From: an uncultured Kiloniellaceae bacterium
GTDB lineage: Bacteria > Pseudomonadota > Alphaproteobacteria > Kiloniellales > Kiloniellaceae
Assembly: GCA_947500035.1 (NCBI GenBank)
Contig: CANMQP010000010.1
Coordinates: forward strand, 248,001-312,000
Length of the DNA stretch: 64,000 nt
Reading direction: 5' to 3'
Shown: positions 55,418 through 64,000 of the stretch, piece by piece
Numbering within the stretch: the stretch's first letter is position 1
How the letters are laid out: each line of letters opens with the position of its first letter
Notes under the pieces: generated by a model
What the model was told of the DNA's origin: nothing
Seen by the model: the letters and a program-made list of their open reading frames with translations, nothing else
The model's database searches: none
Translations under genes and position numbers: made by a program

Positions 55418-56749
55418 ATGTCTAGCTCAGATGCGGGACCCGTTACCCAAATTGAATTCGCAGCTCTCATGGAGCGGCTCGGCCCATTTGAATCGGATCC
55501 CGAGGTTGCGGTCGCGGTCTCGGGCGGCGCCGACTCGTTGGCGGCGGCCCTGCTGGTTCATGAATGGGCACGCCGTCGCGGCGGCCGTGCCATTGGTCTC
55601 ATCGTCGATCATGGTCTTCGGGATGAGTCAGCTGACGAGGCGGCCCTGGTTGCGCAGCGCTTGTCCAAGCTGAATATCAAGCCTCTCGTCCTTCAATGGC
55701 ACGGCGAAAAGCCAAGCGCCAATGTTCAGGCAGAAGCGCGTCAGGCCCGGTACCAGCTTCTCTCAGATTGTTGCGCGCGCAACGGCGTTCTGCATCTGGT
55801 CCTGGGTCACCATCGCGACGATCAGGCCGAGACCTTTATGATGCGCTTGTCTCGGGGCAGCGGACTCTACGGTCTGGCGGCGATGTCCGCTGTGCAGGAG
55901 CAGGCCGATTGCAGGATCCTCCGTCCGCTGCTGACGCTTCCCAAGCGCCGCCTGCTTGAGACGCTTCACGCGCGTGGCATTGAATATGTGGAAGACCCGT
56001 CAAACCAGAACCGCAACTATGCCCGGATCCGCTTTCGCGATCTGCTGACCTCGCTTGCTGCGGAGGGGCTGCCCGCATCCAGGCTGGCCGAGACATCCCG
56101 GCGTTTGGGGCGCGCCCGCAGCGCCACCGACGTGGTGGTTGCGGCGGCGCTCGCCCGGGCGGTCTCTCTCCATCCAAGCGGGGTTGCGTTTTTGGAGCCC
56201 CGGATCCTCATGACTTTGCCGAGGGACGTTGCCTTGCGCTGTCTTGCCAGAACACTGGCGACAGTTTCTGGCAGCGATTACGGGCCAAGGATGGAGCGCC
56301 TGGAGAAGCTTCTCGAGAAGATCCTGGGCGGCCTGACCTTGGGTGTAACCCTGTCGGGATGTCGTTTGGTGCCCTGGCGGCAGATTTTGGTGATTTGCCG
56401 CGAGAACAGGCCTCTTCCCCAAATCCCACTCGTCGCCGGTTGTCTGACTCGCTGGGATGGCCGTTTTGACGTGCTGCTGGCGCAGAATTTAGAAGTGCCT
56501 GCCGGCCAATTCACGATCGGCGCTCTCGGGCCGGAAGGCTGGGCCCAAATCCGTAAGGAAATCGATCCGATATCATCAGGATTTCCGCCACTTGCAGGTG
56601 AGGCGGCCCTCGCTATCAGGAAGGCTGGAGAGATCGTGTCTGCACCCCATTTAGGATACTTTCGGAGAGGGTTATCTCCCGAAAAGATTGTAAAATGCCG
56701 ATTCCGGCCAGGAAATTCCCTCAGCGGAGTCGCCTTTACGGTTGCTTAG
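55418..56749 (+). CDS. tilS: tRNA(Ile)-lysidine synthase
   Basis: 443 residues. ATP-binding SGGADSLAAALLV (PP-loop) and DHGLRDES, HHRDDQAET mark the N-terminal catalytic domain that converts C34 of tRNA-Ile to lysidine. ATG at 55418 is chosen; a GTG at 55400 would add six residues and has no ribosome site. Precedes ftsH as is usual. Confidence 0.92.
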   Translation: MSSSDAGPVTQIEFAALMERLGPFESDPEVAVAVSGGADSLAAALLVHEWARRRGGRAIGLIVDHGLRDESADEAALVAQRLSKLNIKPLVLQWHGEKPSANVQAEARQARYQLLSDCCARNGVLHLVLGHHRDDQAETFMMRLSRGSGLYGLAAMSAVQEQADCRILRPLLTLPKRRLLETLHARGIEYVEDPSNQNRNYARIRFRDLLTSLAAEGLPASRLAETSRRLGRARSATDVVVAAALARAVSLHPSGVAFLEPRILMTLPRDVALRCLARTLATVSGSDYGPRMERLEKLLEKILGGLTLGVTLSGCRLVPWRQILVICRENRPLPQIPLVAGCLTRWDGRFDVLLAQNLEVPAGQFTIGALGPEGWAQIRKEIDPISSGFPPLAGEAALAIRKAGEIVSAPHLGYFRRGLSPEKIVKCRFRPGNSLSGVAFTVA

Positions 56750-56837
56750 GCGGGGAAGCCTATTATCTTTTACCTAAGGTATGCCACCGGACCCCCCGGT
56801 AAGTGCACAGAATTCGACCGAGTGGAAGGCACACACA

Positions 56838-58775
56838 GTGAATTTCAGCCGCAATGCAGCGCTTTGGATCGTCATCGTTCTGCTCTTGATCATCCTGTTC
56901 AACGTTTTTCAAGGCTCTTCGACGAGAGGTCCGCAGGAAACCCTCGTATTTTCCGAGTTCGTCGACCTTGTTGAATCAGGCGACGTGGTCGAAGTTAAGA
57001 TCCAAGGGCAGCACATCACCGGCCAGAGCAGGCAGGGCGGTGCCTTCGAAACCTACGCGCCCGATGACCCTAATCTTGTCGAGCGCTTGCAGACAGCCGG
57101 TGTGCGAATAGACGCAGCGCCAGTGGATGAGTCCAACCCGCTCCTGCAAATTCTTATTTCCTGGTTCCCGATGCTTCTCCTGATCGGTGTGTGGATTTTC
57201 TTCATGCGCCAAATGCAAGGTGGCAGCGGAAAGGCCATGGGATTCGGCAAGAGTAAAGCGCGTCTGCTGACTGAAAAACAGGGACGCGTGACCTTCGACG
57301 ATGTTGCCGGCATCGACGAGGCCAAGGTTGAGTTGGAAGAGGTTGTCGACTTCCTTCGCGACCCGCAGAAATTCCAGCGGCTTGGCGGCAAGATTCCCAA
57401 GGGTTGTTTGCTCGTCGGACCGCCGGGAACGGGTAAGACGCTGCTGGCGCGTGCGATTGCTGGCGAAGCGAACGTTCCTTTCTTCACCATCTCTGGCTCT
57501 GACTTTGTCGAAATGTTCGTAGGTGTCGGTGCGAGCCGCGTTCGCGACATGTTCGAGCAGGGTAAAAAGAACGCGCCTTGCATTATCTTCATCGATGAAA
57601 TCGACGCTGTTGGCCGGCATCGTGGCGCAGGCCTCGGCGGCGGCAATGACGAGCGCGAGCAGACCCTCAACCAGTTGCTGGTTGAGATGGATGGTTTCGA
57701 AGCCAACGAAGGTGTGATCCTGATCGCTGCGACCAACCGTCCGGACGTTCTGGATCCTGCGCTGCTGCGTCCTGGCCGTTTCGACCGTCAGATCGTCGTG
57801 CCGAACCCGGATATCATGGGCCGTGAGAAGATTTTGAAGGTGCATATGCGCAAAGTGCCGCTGGCACCGGACGTAGAGCCCCGGACGATTGCCCGTGGCA
57901 CGCCGGGCTTCTCCGGCGCAGATCTCGCCAACCTGATCAATGAGGCCGCATTGCTGGCCGCACGTGCAGGAAAGCGTGTGGTGACGATGGAGGACTTCGA
58001 GAAGGCGCGCGATAAAGTCATGATGGGCGCCGAGCGCCGCTCCATGGTGATGACCGAGGACGAGAAGAAGATGACTGCCTATCACGAGGCCGGTCATGCG
58101 ATAGTCGGCCTGAACGTGCCTGGTAACGACCCTCTGCACAAAGTCACGATTATCCCGCGCGGCCGCGCGCTGGGTGTGACCATGAACCTTCCCGAGCGCG
58201 ACCGCTTGAGCTTCAAGTTCGTGGAGATGAAAGCTAAGCTTGCACTCCTCTTTGGCGGACGCATGGCGGAAGAACTGATCTACGGGATCGAAAACGTTTC
58301 GTCCGGTGCGAGTAACGATATCCAGCAGGCAACAAATCTTGCCCGTGCGATGGTGACCGAGTGGGGCATGAGCGATAAGCTCGGCCGCTTGCGCTACGTC
58401 GATAACCAGGAAGAGGTATTCCTCGGCCATTCGGTATCCCGCAGTCAGACGATTTCGAATGACACCGCAAAGCTGATCGACGAGGAAATCCGCCGTCTGA
58501 TCGAGGACGCGGAGACCAAAGCCCGCGAAATCCTGAGCAACAACCTGGATGGTTTGCACGCTGTAACAAAGGGTCTGTTGGATTACGAGACCCTGAGTGG
58601 ACAGGAAGTCGAGGCGATCCTGCGCGGAGAGTCGATCGATCGTGGCGATGAGGCTGACAGCAGCGGTCCGACAACGGGCGGCCGTTCGTCGGTGCCGACC
58701 AGCGGCAAGCCAGCGAGCGATTCCGGTGACACCGCGGGCGGCGGCTTCGAGCCTGAGCCGCAGCCCGGAAGCTAG
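56838..58775 (+). CDS. ftsH: ATP-dependent zinc metalloprotease FtsH
   Basis: 645 residues. Two N-terminal helices ([17 protein letters not shown] and [16 protein letters not shown]), AAA domain with [19 protein letters not shown] and the SRH region, then the peptidase with HEAGH. Degrades membrane and regulatory proteins such as LpxC and sigma-32. The GTG at 56838 gives the family start [10 protein letters not shown] and has an AAGG site; the frame extends 19 codons upstream. Confidence 0.97.
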   Translation: MNFSRNAALWIVIVLLLIILFNVFQGSSTRGPQETLVFSEFVDLVESGDVVEVKIQGQHITGQSRQGGAFETYAPDDPNLVERLQTAGVRIDAAPVDESNPLLQILISWFPMLLLIGVWIFFMRQMQGGSGKAMGFGKSKARLLTEKQGRVTFDDVAGIDEAKVELEEVVDFLRDPQKFQRLGGKIPKGCLLVGPPGTGKTLLARAIAGEANVPFFTISGSDFVEMFVGVGASRVRDMFEQGKKNAPCIIFIDEIDAVGRHRGAGLGGGNDEREQTLNQLLVEMDGFEANEGVILIAATNRPDVLDPALLRPGRFDRQIVVPNPDIMGREKILKVHMRKVPLAPDVEPRTIARGTPGFSGADLANLINEAALLAARAGKRVVTMEDFEKARDKVMMGAERRSMVMTEDEKKMTAYHEAGHAIVGLNVPGNDPLHKVTIIPRGRALGVTMNLPERDRLSFKFVEMKAKLALLFGGRMAEELIYGIENVSSGASNDIQQATNLARAMVTEWGMSDKLGRLRYVDNQEEVFLGHSVSRSQTISNDTAKLIDEEIRRLIEDAETKAREILSNNLDGLHAVTKGLLDYETLSGQEVEAILRGESIDRGDEADSSGPTTGGRSSVPTSGKPASDSGDTAGGGFEPEPQPGS

Positions 58776-58955
58776 CCTGGAAGCTGACGTCAAGGAGCCA
58801 CGAGACTTGCATACAAAGGCTCGATGTTGGTTTCTGTCATTGCGTATTGAGACAAGCCCTGCCAAAACGGCGGGGCTTGTTGATTCTGGTGCTTGGCCCA
58901 TCCCGGTGGAGCGCTGAGCTTCCAGATCACCCTCTCGTTCCATGATGCCGAGACG

Positions 58956-60032
58956 ATGCCCCGAAGACTTTATCTCCGTCCCCTCGCGCCAGTTGCGTCA
59001 CCCGATACTGGCGGATCGCAAAAGATCCTTGCCGGTTCCGGGCGTTTCTTTGCGCAGTGTGAGGTGAACCTGCGCAGCGGCGATGAGCAGCCTTTGACGA
59101 AAGTCCTTTCCCTCGATGAGCTTGCGGGCTGGATCGCGGCACAATCCGCCGACAGTGACGGGCTTTCAGCGCAGATGGAACTCGCGCTTACAGGTCTGAC
59201 AAGTCCCCGAAAACCCTTCGCAGGTTTACCGATGGACCGGCCGCAAGTGATGGGCATCGTGAATGTCACACCGGATAGCTTCTCCGATGGTGGTGACCGC
59301 CTCGACCCCGGGAAGGCCGTCGATGACGGTCTCGCCATGTGGGAGGCTGGCGCAAGCATTCTCGATATCGGCGGCGAGTCGACCCGGCCTGGTGCCGAAC
59401 CTGTGTCCGAGGCTGCTGAGATTGCGCGTGTTGTTCCCGTGATTCGCGGGCTGAGCGATGCCGGCGCGCGCGTTTCTATTGACACACGCCATGCGGCCGT
59501 CATGCGCGCGGCGATCGACGCCGGAGCCAGGATCGTGAACGATGTCACGGCCCTGGAGAGCGATCCCGAGAGCCTCGGCGTCGTCGCCCAGTCGGGTATG
59601 CCTGTGGTTCTGATGCATATGCAGGGTGACCCACGCACGATGCAAAAGAATCCGGACTACGCCGACGTTGTGCTCGATGTTTTCGATTATCTGAAGCGGC
59701 GCGTTGAAGCTTGCCTTGACGCCGGCATTCCCCCTGGCGCGATCGCCGTCGATGTGGGGATTGGCTTCGGCAAAACCCTCGAACACAATCTCAGATTGCT
59801 CGATGCTCTTGCAATGTTTCATTCAATTGGTACGCCGCTGTTGCTCGGCCTGAGCCGCAAGAGTTTTATTGCAAAGCTCTCACACGGCGAGGCGCCCAAG
59901 GAGCGGCTCGCCGGATCACTCGCCGGAGTCGCGGCAGGACTGGCCCGCGGAGTCCAAATCTTCCGGGTTCACGACGTCGCGGAAACCCTGCAGATGATTG
60001 CCGTGTGGCAGGCAATCGAAGAATCGTCGTAA
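58956..60032 (+). CDS. folP: Dihydropteroate synthase
   Basis: 358 residues. Core motifs MGIVNVTPDSFSDGG, ILDIGGESTRPGAEPV, NDVTALES and a C-terminal GLSRKSFI. An N-terminal extension of about 90 residues precedes the barrel, usual in alphaproteobacterial FolP. The start at 58956 (MPRRLYLRPLA) is preferred; another in-frame ATG lies at 58893. Target of sulfonamides. Confidence 0.93.
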   Translation: MPRRLYLRPLAPVASPDTGGSQKILAGSGRFFAQCEVNLRSGDEQPLTKVLSLDELAGWIAAQSADSDGLSAQMELALTGLTSPRKPFAGLPMDRPQVMGIVNVTPDSFSDGGDRLDPGKAVDDGLAMWEAGASILDIGGESTRPGAEPVSEAAEIARVVPVIRGLSDAGARVSIDTRHAAVMRAAIDAGARIVNDVTALESDPESLGVVAQSGMPVVLMHMQGDPRTMQKNPDYADVVLDVFDYLKRRVEACLDAGIPPGAIAVDVGIGFGKTLEHNLRLLDALAMFHSIGTPLLLGLSRKSFIAKLSHGEAPKERLAGSLAGVAAGLARGVQIFRVHDVAETLQMIAVWQAIEESS

Positions 60033-60261
60033 ATTAAACTGAATTTTAGTCGTACGCGGCATACAACGAAAGTCAGGCAACTGGATTGTATTCCCGGTGA
60101 TTTTTGGGCATCTATAGAAAGAAATACTGATTCAAACACTCGCCTGAGAGCTGTTTTTTGCCCAGTGTGTCGACGATAGATCGAACGATTGCTTCCTGCT
60201 TTGCGGCCGTTGAGGTAGGAATGGCACATTGGTTAAGATTAGTGTACAAATGGAATAGAGT

Positions 60262-61623
60262 ATGACTCGCAGCTTGTTTGGTACGGATGGAATTCGCGGG
60301 ACTGCGAATGTTGAACCGATTACCGCGGAGACGGTTCTGGCAGTCGCGAAGGCTGCCGCTGCACAGTTCAGGCGCGGAGATCATCGCCATGTGGTCGTGA
60401 TCGGCAAGGACACACGCCTGTCAGGTTATATGCTGGAGTTTGCGCTGACAGCCGGCTTCACCTCTATGGGAATGGAAGTTGTGCTGCTGGGCCCGCTGCC
60501 GACACCCGCTGTCGGCATGCTGACACGTTCAATGCGCGCGGATCTGGGTGTCATGATCTCGGCCTCGCATAACCCCTACCAGGACAATGGCATCAAGCTC
60601 TTTGGCCCGGATGGTTTCAAACTCTCCGACGAAGTTGAGCGCGCCATCGAAGCCCGCATCGCCGAGGGCGGTACGGCGGCCCCGCTCGCGCCCCCGGACA
60701 AGCTTGGCCGAACCCAGCGTATGGAAGACGCGCTTGGCCGCTACATCGAATTTGTCAAAAACACCTTCCCGCGGCCCCTGCGTTTAGACGGTCTCAAGAT
60801 CGTCGTGGATTGCGCCAACGGTGCCGCCTATCGCGTGGCCCCCAAGGTGCTCTATGAACTCGGAGCTGAGGTCATCCCGATTGCGGTGTCGCCAGATGGC
60901 TTCAACATCAATCGAAACTGCGGCGCGACCGTTCCCAGTAATATGCAGGAAGCCGTGGTCGCCCATGGCGCGCATCTTGGTATGGCGCTCGACGGTGATG
61001 CCGACCGGGTGATCCTGGCGGACGAACAGGGACGCGTTGTTGACGGTGATCAGGTGATGGCCCTGGTGGCCCGCTCCTGGAACCAGTCCGGCCTGCTCGA
61101 CAAAAACGGGGTTGTGGCGACGGTAATGTCCAACCTCGGGCTGGAGCGCTATCTCGATACCATAGGGATCGAACTGATCAGAACGCCCGTCGGCGACCGT
61201 TCCGTTGTCGAGCGGATGCGCAGCGACGGATATAACGTCGGCGGCGAGCAGTCGGGCCATATCGTCCTGAGTCGCTATACGACGACCGGCGACGGTTTGA
61301 TCGCCGGCCTGCAAGTTCTGGCTGCACTGGTGCAGGATGGGCGCCCGGCCAGCGAAGTGCTTCAGGTTTTTGAACCGCTGCCACAGTTGCTTCGCAATGT
61401 ACGCCTGCAGGTCTCAAGCAGCCTTGATCAGATTCTGTCGCTGGACATGGTCCAGAACGCTATTCAAAACGGTGAGCGGACGCTTGGCGAGAGTGGTCGT
61501 CTGTTGATCCGTAAATCCGGGACTGAGCCGCTTATTCGTGTGATGGCCGAAGGGGAAGACGAGACGCTGATCGACAAAGTCGTCGGTGAAATCGTCTCGA
61601 CCATTCAGGAAGCCGCGGCATAA
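60262..61623 (+). CDS. glmM: Phosphoglucosamine mutase
   Basis: 453 residues. Active-site serine S102 in [15 protein letters not shown], metal-binding DGDADR and C-terminal [12 protein letters not shown]. Converts GlcN-6-P to GlcN-1-P for peptidoglycan and LPS. After folP, as in many proteobacteria. 229-base gap upstream. Confidence 0.97.
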   Translation: MTRSLFGTDGIRGTANVEPITAETVLAVAKAAAAQFRRGDHRHVVVIGKDTRLSGYMLEFALTAGFTSMGMEVVLLGPLPTPAVGMLTRSMRADLGVMISASHNPYQDNGIKLFGPDGFKLSDEVERAIEARIAEGGTAAPLAPPDKLGRTQRMEDALGRYIEFVKNTFPRPLRLDGLKIVVDCANGAAYRVAPKVLYELGAEVIPIAVSPDGFNINRNCGATVPSNMQEAVVAHGAHLGMALDGDADRVILADEQGRVVDGDQVMALVARSWNQSGLLDKNGVVATVMSNLGLERYLDTIGIELIRTPVGDRSVVERMRSDGYNVGGEQSGHIVLSRYTTTGDGLIAGLQVLAALVQDGRPASEVLQVFEPLPQLLRNVRLQVSSSLDQILSLDMVQNAIQNGERTLGESGRLLIRKSGTEPLIRVMAEGEDETLIDKVVGEIVSTIQEAAA

Positions 61624-61656
61624 AAAATAGAATTGTGATGTGAGAGGGGACGTGTT

Positions 61657-62466
61657 GTGACGGCACGCATATTGATCGTAGCTGGATCCGACTCAAGTGG
61701 AGGGGCTGGAATCCAGGCTGATATAAAGACCGTGACCGCGCTCGGTGGTTACGCGGCGACGGCGATTACAGCCCTGACCGCGCAAAATACGCTTGGCGTG
61801 TCGGGAGTTGTCGGCGTCGAGCCTGCCTTCATCCAACAGCAGATGCGTGCCGTGATTGACGATATCGGTATCGATGTCATCAAGACCGGGATGCTCCACA
61901 ATGCCGAGGTCATCGATGCGGTCTCCGACATCATTGACGAGCTTGATCCATCGATCCCCATCATTGTTGATCCTGTAATGGTTTCCCAATCCGGGAGCAG
62001 TCTTTTGGATCCCAACTCCGTTCAGACTTTGACACGGCGTCTGTCGCTGCGGGCAACAGTTATGACACCGAATATTCCCGAGGCGGAAAAACTGACCGGG
62101 ATGACCATCCGGGATATCGACGGCATGCTGCAAGCGGCAGCCATGCTGCATACGATTGGCCCGAAAGCCGTATTGCTTAAAGGCGGTCACATGCAGGGTG
62201 GGTCGAGTGTCACCGATATTCTCGCGAGTGAGGAAGGCATTGAAACCTTCGAGAGTCCGAGGATCGAAACGCCGCACGTGCATGGCACCGGTTGCACGCT
62301 GGCTTCGGCGATTGCGACCAGTCTTGCGCAAGGTATGAGTGTGCGGGCATCTGTGTTGCGGGCGCGCGCTTATCTGCACGAAGCGATCCGGACAAATCCG
62401 GGCCTGGGTGGCGGGCAAGGACCGCTCAACCACGGTCACACGTTCAGTAGTTTCGACGCGCCTTAG
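61657..62466 (+). CDS. thiD: Hydroxymethylpyrimidine/phosphomethylpyrimidine kinase
   Basis: 269 residues starting GTG. AGSDSSGGAGIQADIKT, TGM and HGTGCTLASAIA are the HMP/HMPP-kinase signatures. Two-step phosphorylation of HMP in thiamine synthesis. Stop codon abuts that of the convergent MocR gene with no bases between. Confidence 0.95.
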   Translation: MTARILIVAGSDSSGGAGIQADIKTVTALGGYAATAITALTAQNTLGVSGVVGVEPAFIQQQMRAVIDDIGIDVIKTGMLHNAEVIDAVSDIIDELDPSIPIIVDPVMVSQSGSSLLDPNSVQTLTRRLSLRATVMTPNIPEAEKLTGMTIRDIDGMLQAAAMLHTIGPKAVLLKGGHMQGGSSVTDILASEEGIETFESPRIETPHVHGTGCTLASAIATSLAQGMSVRASVLRARAYLHEAIRTNPGLGGGQGPLNHGHTFSSFDAP

Positions 62467-63867
62467 CTACACCACGGCCAGATAATAGTCCGCCGCTTCA
62501 CCGCGGAGGATTTTGTTCAGGGTTTCCAGACCGCTCCTGAGGCTCTGCCGGTTTGCGGGCTGCCCAAAGCAGACTCTTACCGCATGCGGCGTCTCAAGCC
62601 GCCCGACGGTAAAGGCTTCGGCGGAAGTGACCGACACACCCTGTTTTGCCGCTGCGGCCGCGAAGTCACCCGTGCGCCAGGGATCCGGCAAATGCAGCCA
62701 CATAAATGTGCTGTCATCCGCGCAGTCTTTGTCCCAAGCTGAGAGAACCTCCATCGCGATGGCCCTGCGCGCACGTCCCTCCCGCCGCCGGTTGGCTAGA
62801 ATTTCCTCCGAAGTGCCGCTCTCAATCCAGCGCGCGGCGATCTCGGCTGTGAGCGGGGAGGCCATCCAGCAGGTTGCCCGGATGGCGCTGGTCAGACGAT
62901 CCGTTGCCGTGCGGGGGCCTGCGACATATCCGACCCGCAGACCCGGCGCGACCGCCTTGGTCAGGCTGGTGACGTAGTACCCGAGGTCCGGCAGGTACGA
63001 TGAAATCGGCGCGGGCGGGGCTTCGACAAAGCGGCCGAAAACGTCGTCCTCTACGACTGCAACGTTATGTCGCTGGGCGATCTCGGCGATGGCCTCACGC
63101 CGTGGCGTTGACATGGTCCTGGTCGTGGGGTTCTGACAGGTCGGCACGCAGTAAAGGGCTTTGATGTCACTGCTGCGGCAGGCCGCTTCAAAGGCTTCGG
63201 GGATGATCCCTTCCGTGTCCATGGCCAGACCGTCGATCCGTAAACCCAGAACGCGCGATATCGCCTGAATGCCCGGATAGGTGAGGGCTTCGGTCACGAT
63301 GCGGTCACCCGGCCGGGTGATGGCGGACAGAGCGACCGTCATTCCGTGGTGGGCACCAGCGGTCAGAACCACGCGCTCAGGATCAACCGATTTAAGGCCG
63401 CTTTGTTCGATCCAGCGCGCACCGGCAATCCGATGACGCCAGGACCCTCCCTGCGGCTGATAGCCGAAGTTCGATGCCGTCTGCGGATCCAGCGCCAGGT
63501 TCGTCAGGATCTCAGGGATATAGTTTTCCTCCCGGCCCGGGGGTGGAAAGGCAAAGTTCATATGGACGGTATCTTCGTCGTCCTGCTCTTTGTTGGAGAG
63601 GACATGGTTGATGGCCGCACTGGCCATGCTGCGGACATAAGTCCCGCGCCCGACTTCACCCGATGTCAGCCCGCGCCGCTCGGCTTCGGCATAAGCTCTG
63701 CTGACGGTTCCGACCGTGACGCCGAGCCGCCAGGCCAGGTCCCGGTGGGTCGGGAGCCGATCACCGGCCTTCAGGCGCCCCGCCGCCATATCATCCGACA
63801 AGGCGTCAGCCAACGCCAGGTAGCGGGGGCCACTGCGGTTTTCGATATCTGGTTCCCAATTTGTCAT
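62467..63867 (-). CDS. MocR-type transcriptional regulator (GntR HTH fused to aminotransferase fold)
   Basis: 466 residues. N-terminal winged HTH (RLPTHRDLAWRLGVTVGTVSRAY), then an aminotransferase-like domain with a PLP lysine in SLTKAVAPGLRVGY. Like PdxR/MocR, it likely senses PLP or an amine. The gene to the right is divergent, and an inverted repeat lies between them at 63911-63941. Confidence 0.92.
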   Translation of the reverse strand: MTNWEPDIENRSGPRYLALADALSDDMAAGRLKAGDRLPTHRDLAWRLGVTVGTVSRAYAEAERRGLTSGEVGRGTYVRSMASAAINHVLSNKEQDDEDTVHMNFAFPPPGREENYIPEILTNLALDPQTASNFGYQPQGGSWRHRIAGARWIEQSGLKSVDPERVVLTAGAHHGMTVALSAITRPGDRIVTEALTYPGIQAISRVLGLRIDGLAMDTEGIIPEAFEAACRSSDIKALYCVPTCQNPTTRTMSTPRREAIAEIAQRHNVAVVEDDVFGRFVEAPPAPISSYLPDLGYYVTSLTKAVAPGLRVGYVAGPRTATDRLTSAIRATCWMASPLTAEIAARWIESGTSEEILANRRREGRARRAIAMEVLSAWDKDCADDSTFMWLHLPDPWRTGDFAAAAAKQGVSVTSAEAFTVGRLETPHAVRVCFGQPANRQSLRSGLETLNKILRGEAADYYLAVV

Positions 63868-63910
63868 GGTGACAATAATTGCATTGACTGAAAGTTAGCG
63901 CAATAACTAA

Positions 63911-63941
63911 ATACAATTTGTAAATCGGGGGCAAATTGTAT
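63911..63941. promoter_or_regulatory. Candidate MocR operator
   Basis: Perfect 10-bp arms ATACAATTTG (63911-63920) and CAAATTGTAT (63932-63941), 11 bases apart, between the MocR gene and the divergent gene. Direct spacing over about one helical turn fits a dimer. Confidence 0.65.
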
Positions 63942-63960
63942 CGATTTATTGGAGAGAAAA

Positions 63961-64000
63961 ATGAGTGCAATTTTATCGCGTCACGGCCATCTGTCCTTGT
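63961..64000 (+). CDS. Truncated gene divergent from MocR regulator
   Basis: Thirteen codons (MSAILSRHGHLSL) after a GGAGAG site at 63951-63956, spacing 4 bases to the ATG at 63961. The rest lies outside the window. Family cannot be told; as a divergent neighbour of a MocR regulator it is a likely target. Confidence 0.6.
   Translation, partial: MSAILSRHGHLSL

Noticed and set aside
56976-58943. Long minus-strand open frame opposite ftsH
   Set aside because: It is the shadow of a highly conserved gene and encodes no recognisable motif; the same holds for long frames opposite pntB, tolA and the MotB-like gene.

Overview
The window is a GC-rich chromosomal segment of an alphaproteobacterium, most likely a Rhodospirillales or Kiloniellales relative. 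I infer this from a three-subunit transhydrogenase (pntAA-pntAB-pntB), a COQ9 protein beside rpsU, the alphaproteobacterial cell-cycle proteins TrcR (DUF1013) and RcdA (DUF1465), a DUF1192 protein, and a zapA-6S RNA-5-FCL locus. No phage, IS element, CRISPR array, tRNA or rRNA was found. The content is mostly core metabolism and envelope biology, with much of the novelty in the intergenic DNA.

1-9.4 kb: the end of an M3 oligopeptidase, an ABC1/UbiB-like kinase, the transhydrogenase operon with a clear terminator, a fatty acid desaturase, rpsU, peptide deformylase and COQ9. 9.4-25.9 kb: two stacked palindromes that supply the purK stop codon, purEK, a GGDEF diguanylate cyclase, phosphofructokinase, ubiX, an SDR, a glycerophosphodiesterase, trcR, a quinone oxidoreductase, an AEC transporter, metY, a hydrolase/thioesterase pair, hsp20 with a ROSE-like RNA thermometer and RpoH-like promoter, and rcdA. 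Two orphan terminators in this stretch mark candidate small RNAs with matching 3' ends.

26-45 kb: rpmE, an aldo/keto reductase, a divergent MerR/CDF metal-efflux pair, an exporter ABC half-transporter, a MotA/MotB-like stator pair with a long coiled coil, a Pro/Ala-rich OmpA protein, suhB, efp, a DUF523 protein, a ThiE-like protein, gap and tkt, then zapA, 6S RNA, 5-formyltetrahydrofolate cyclo-ligase and ymdB.

46-64 kb: a co-oriented housekeeping block: yebC, ruvC-ruvA-ruvB-ybgC-tolQ chained by 4-base or shorter overlaps, tolR, tolA, tolB, pal, cpoB, tilS, ftsH, folP, glmM, thiD. Holliday-junction processing is thus coupled to the Tol-Pal envelope-constriction system and to folate and cell-wall precursor synthesis. 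The window ends with a MocR-type regulator divergent from a truncated gene, with a perfect 10-bp dyad between them.

Starts were moved inward where a better ribosome binding site or the family's usual N terminus demanded it; these cases are stated. All family names are from recognised motifs, not searches.
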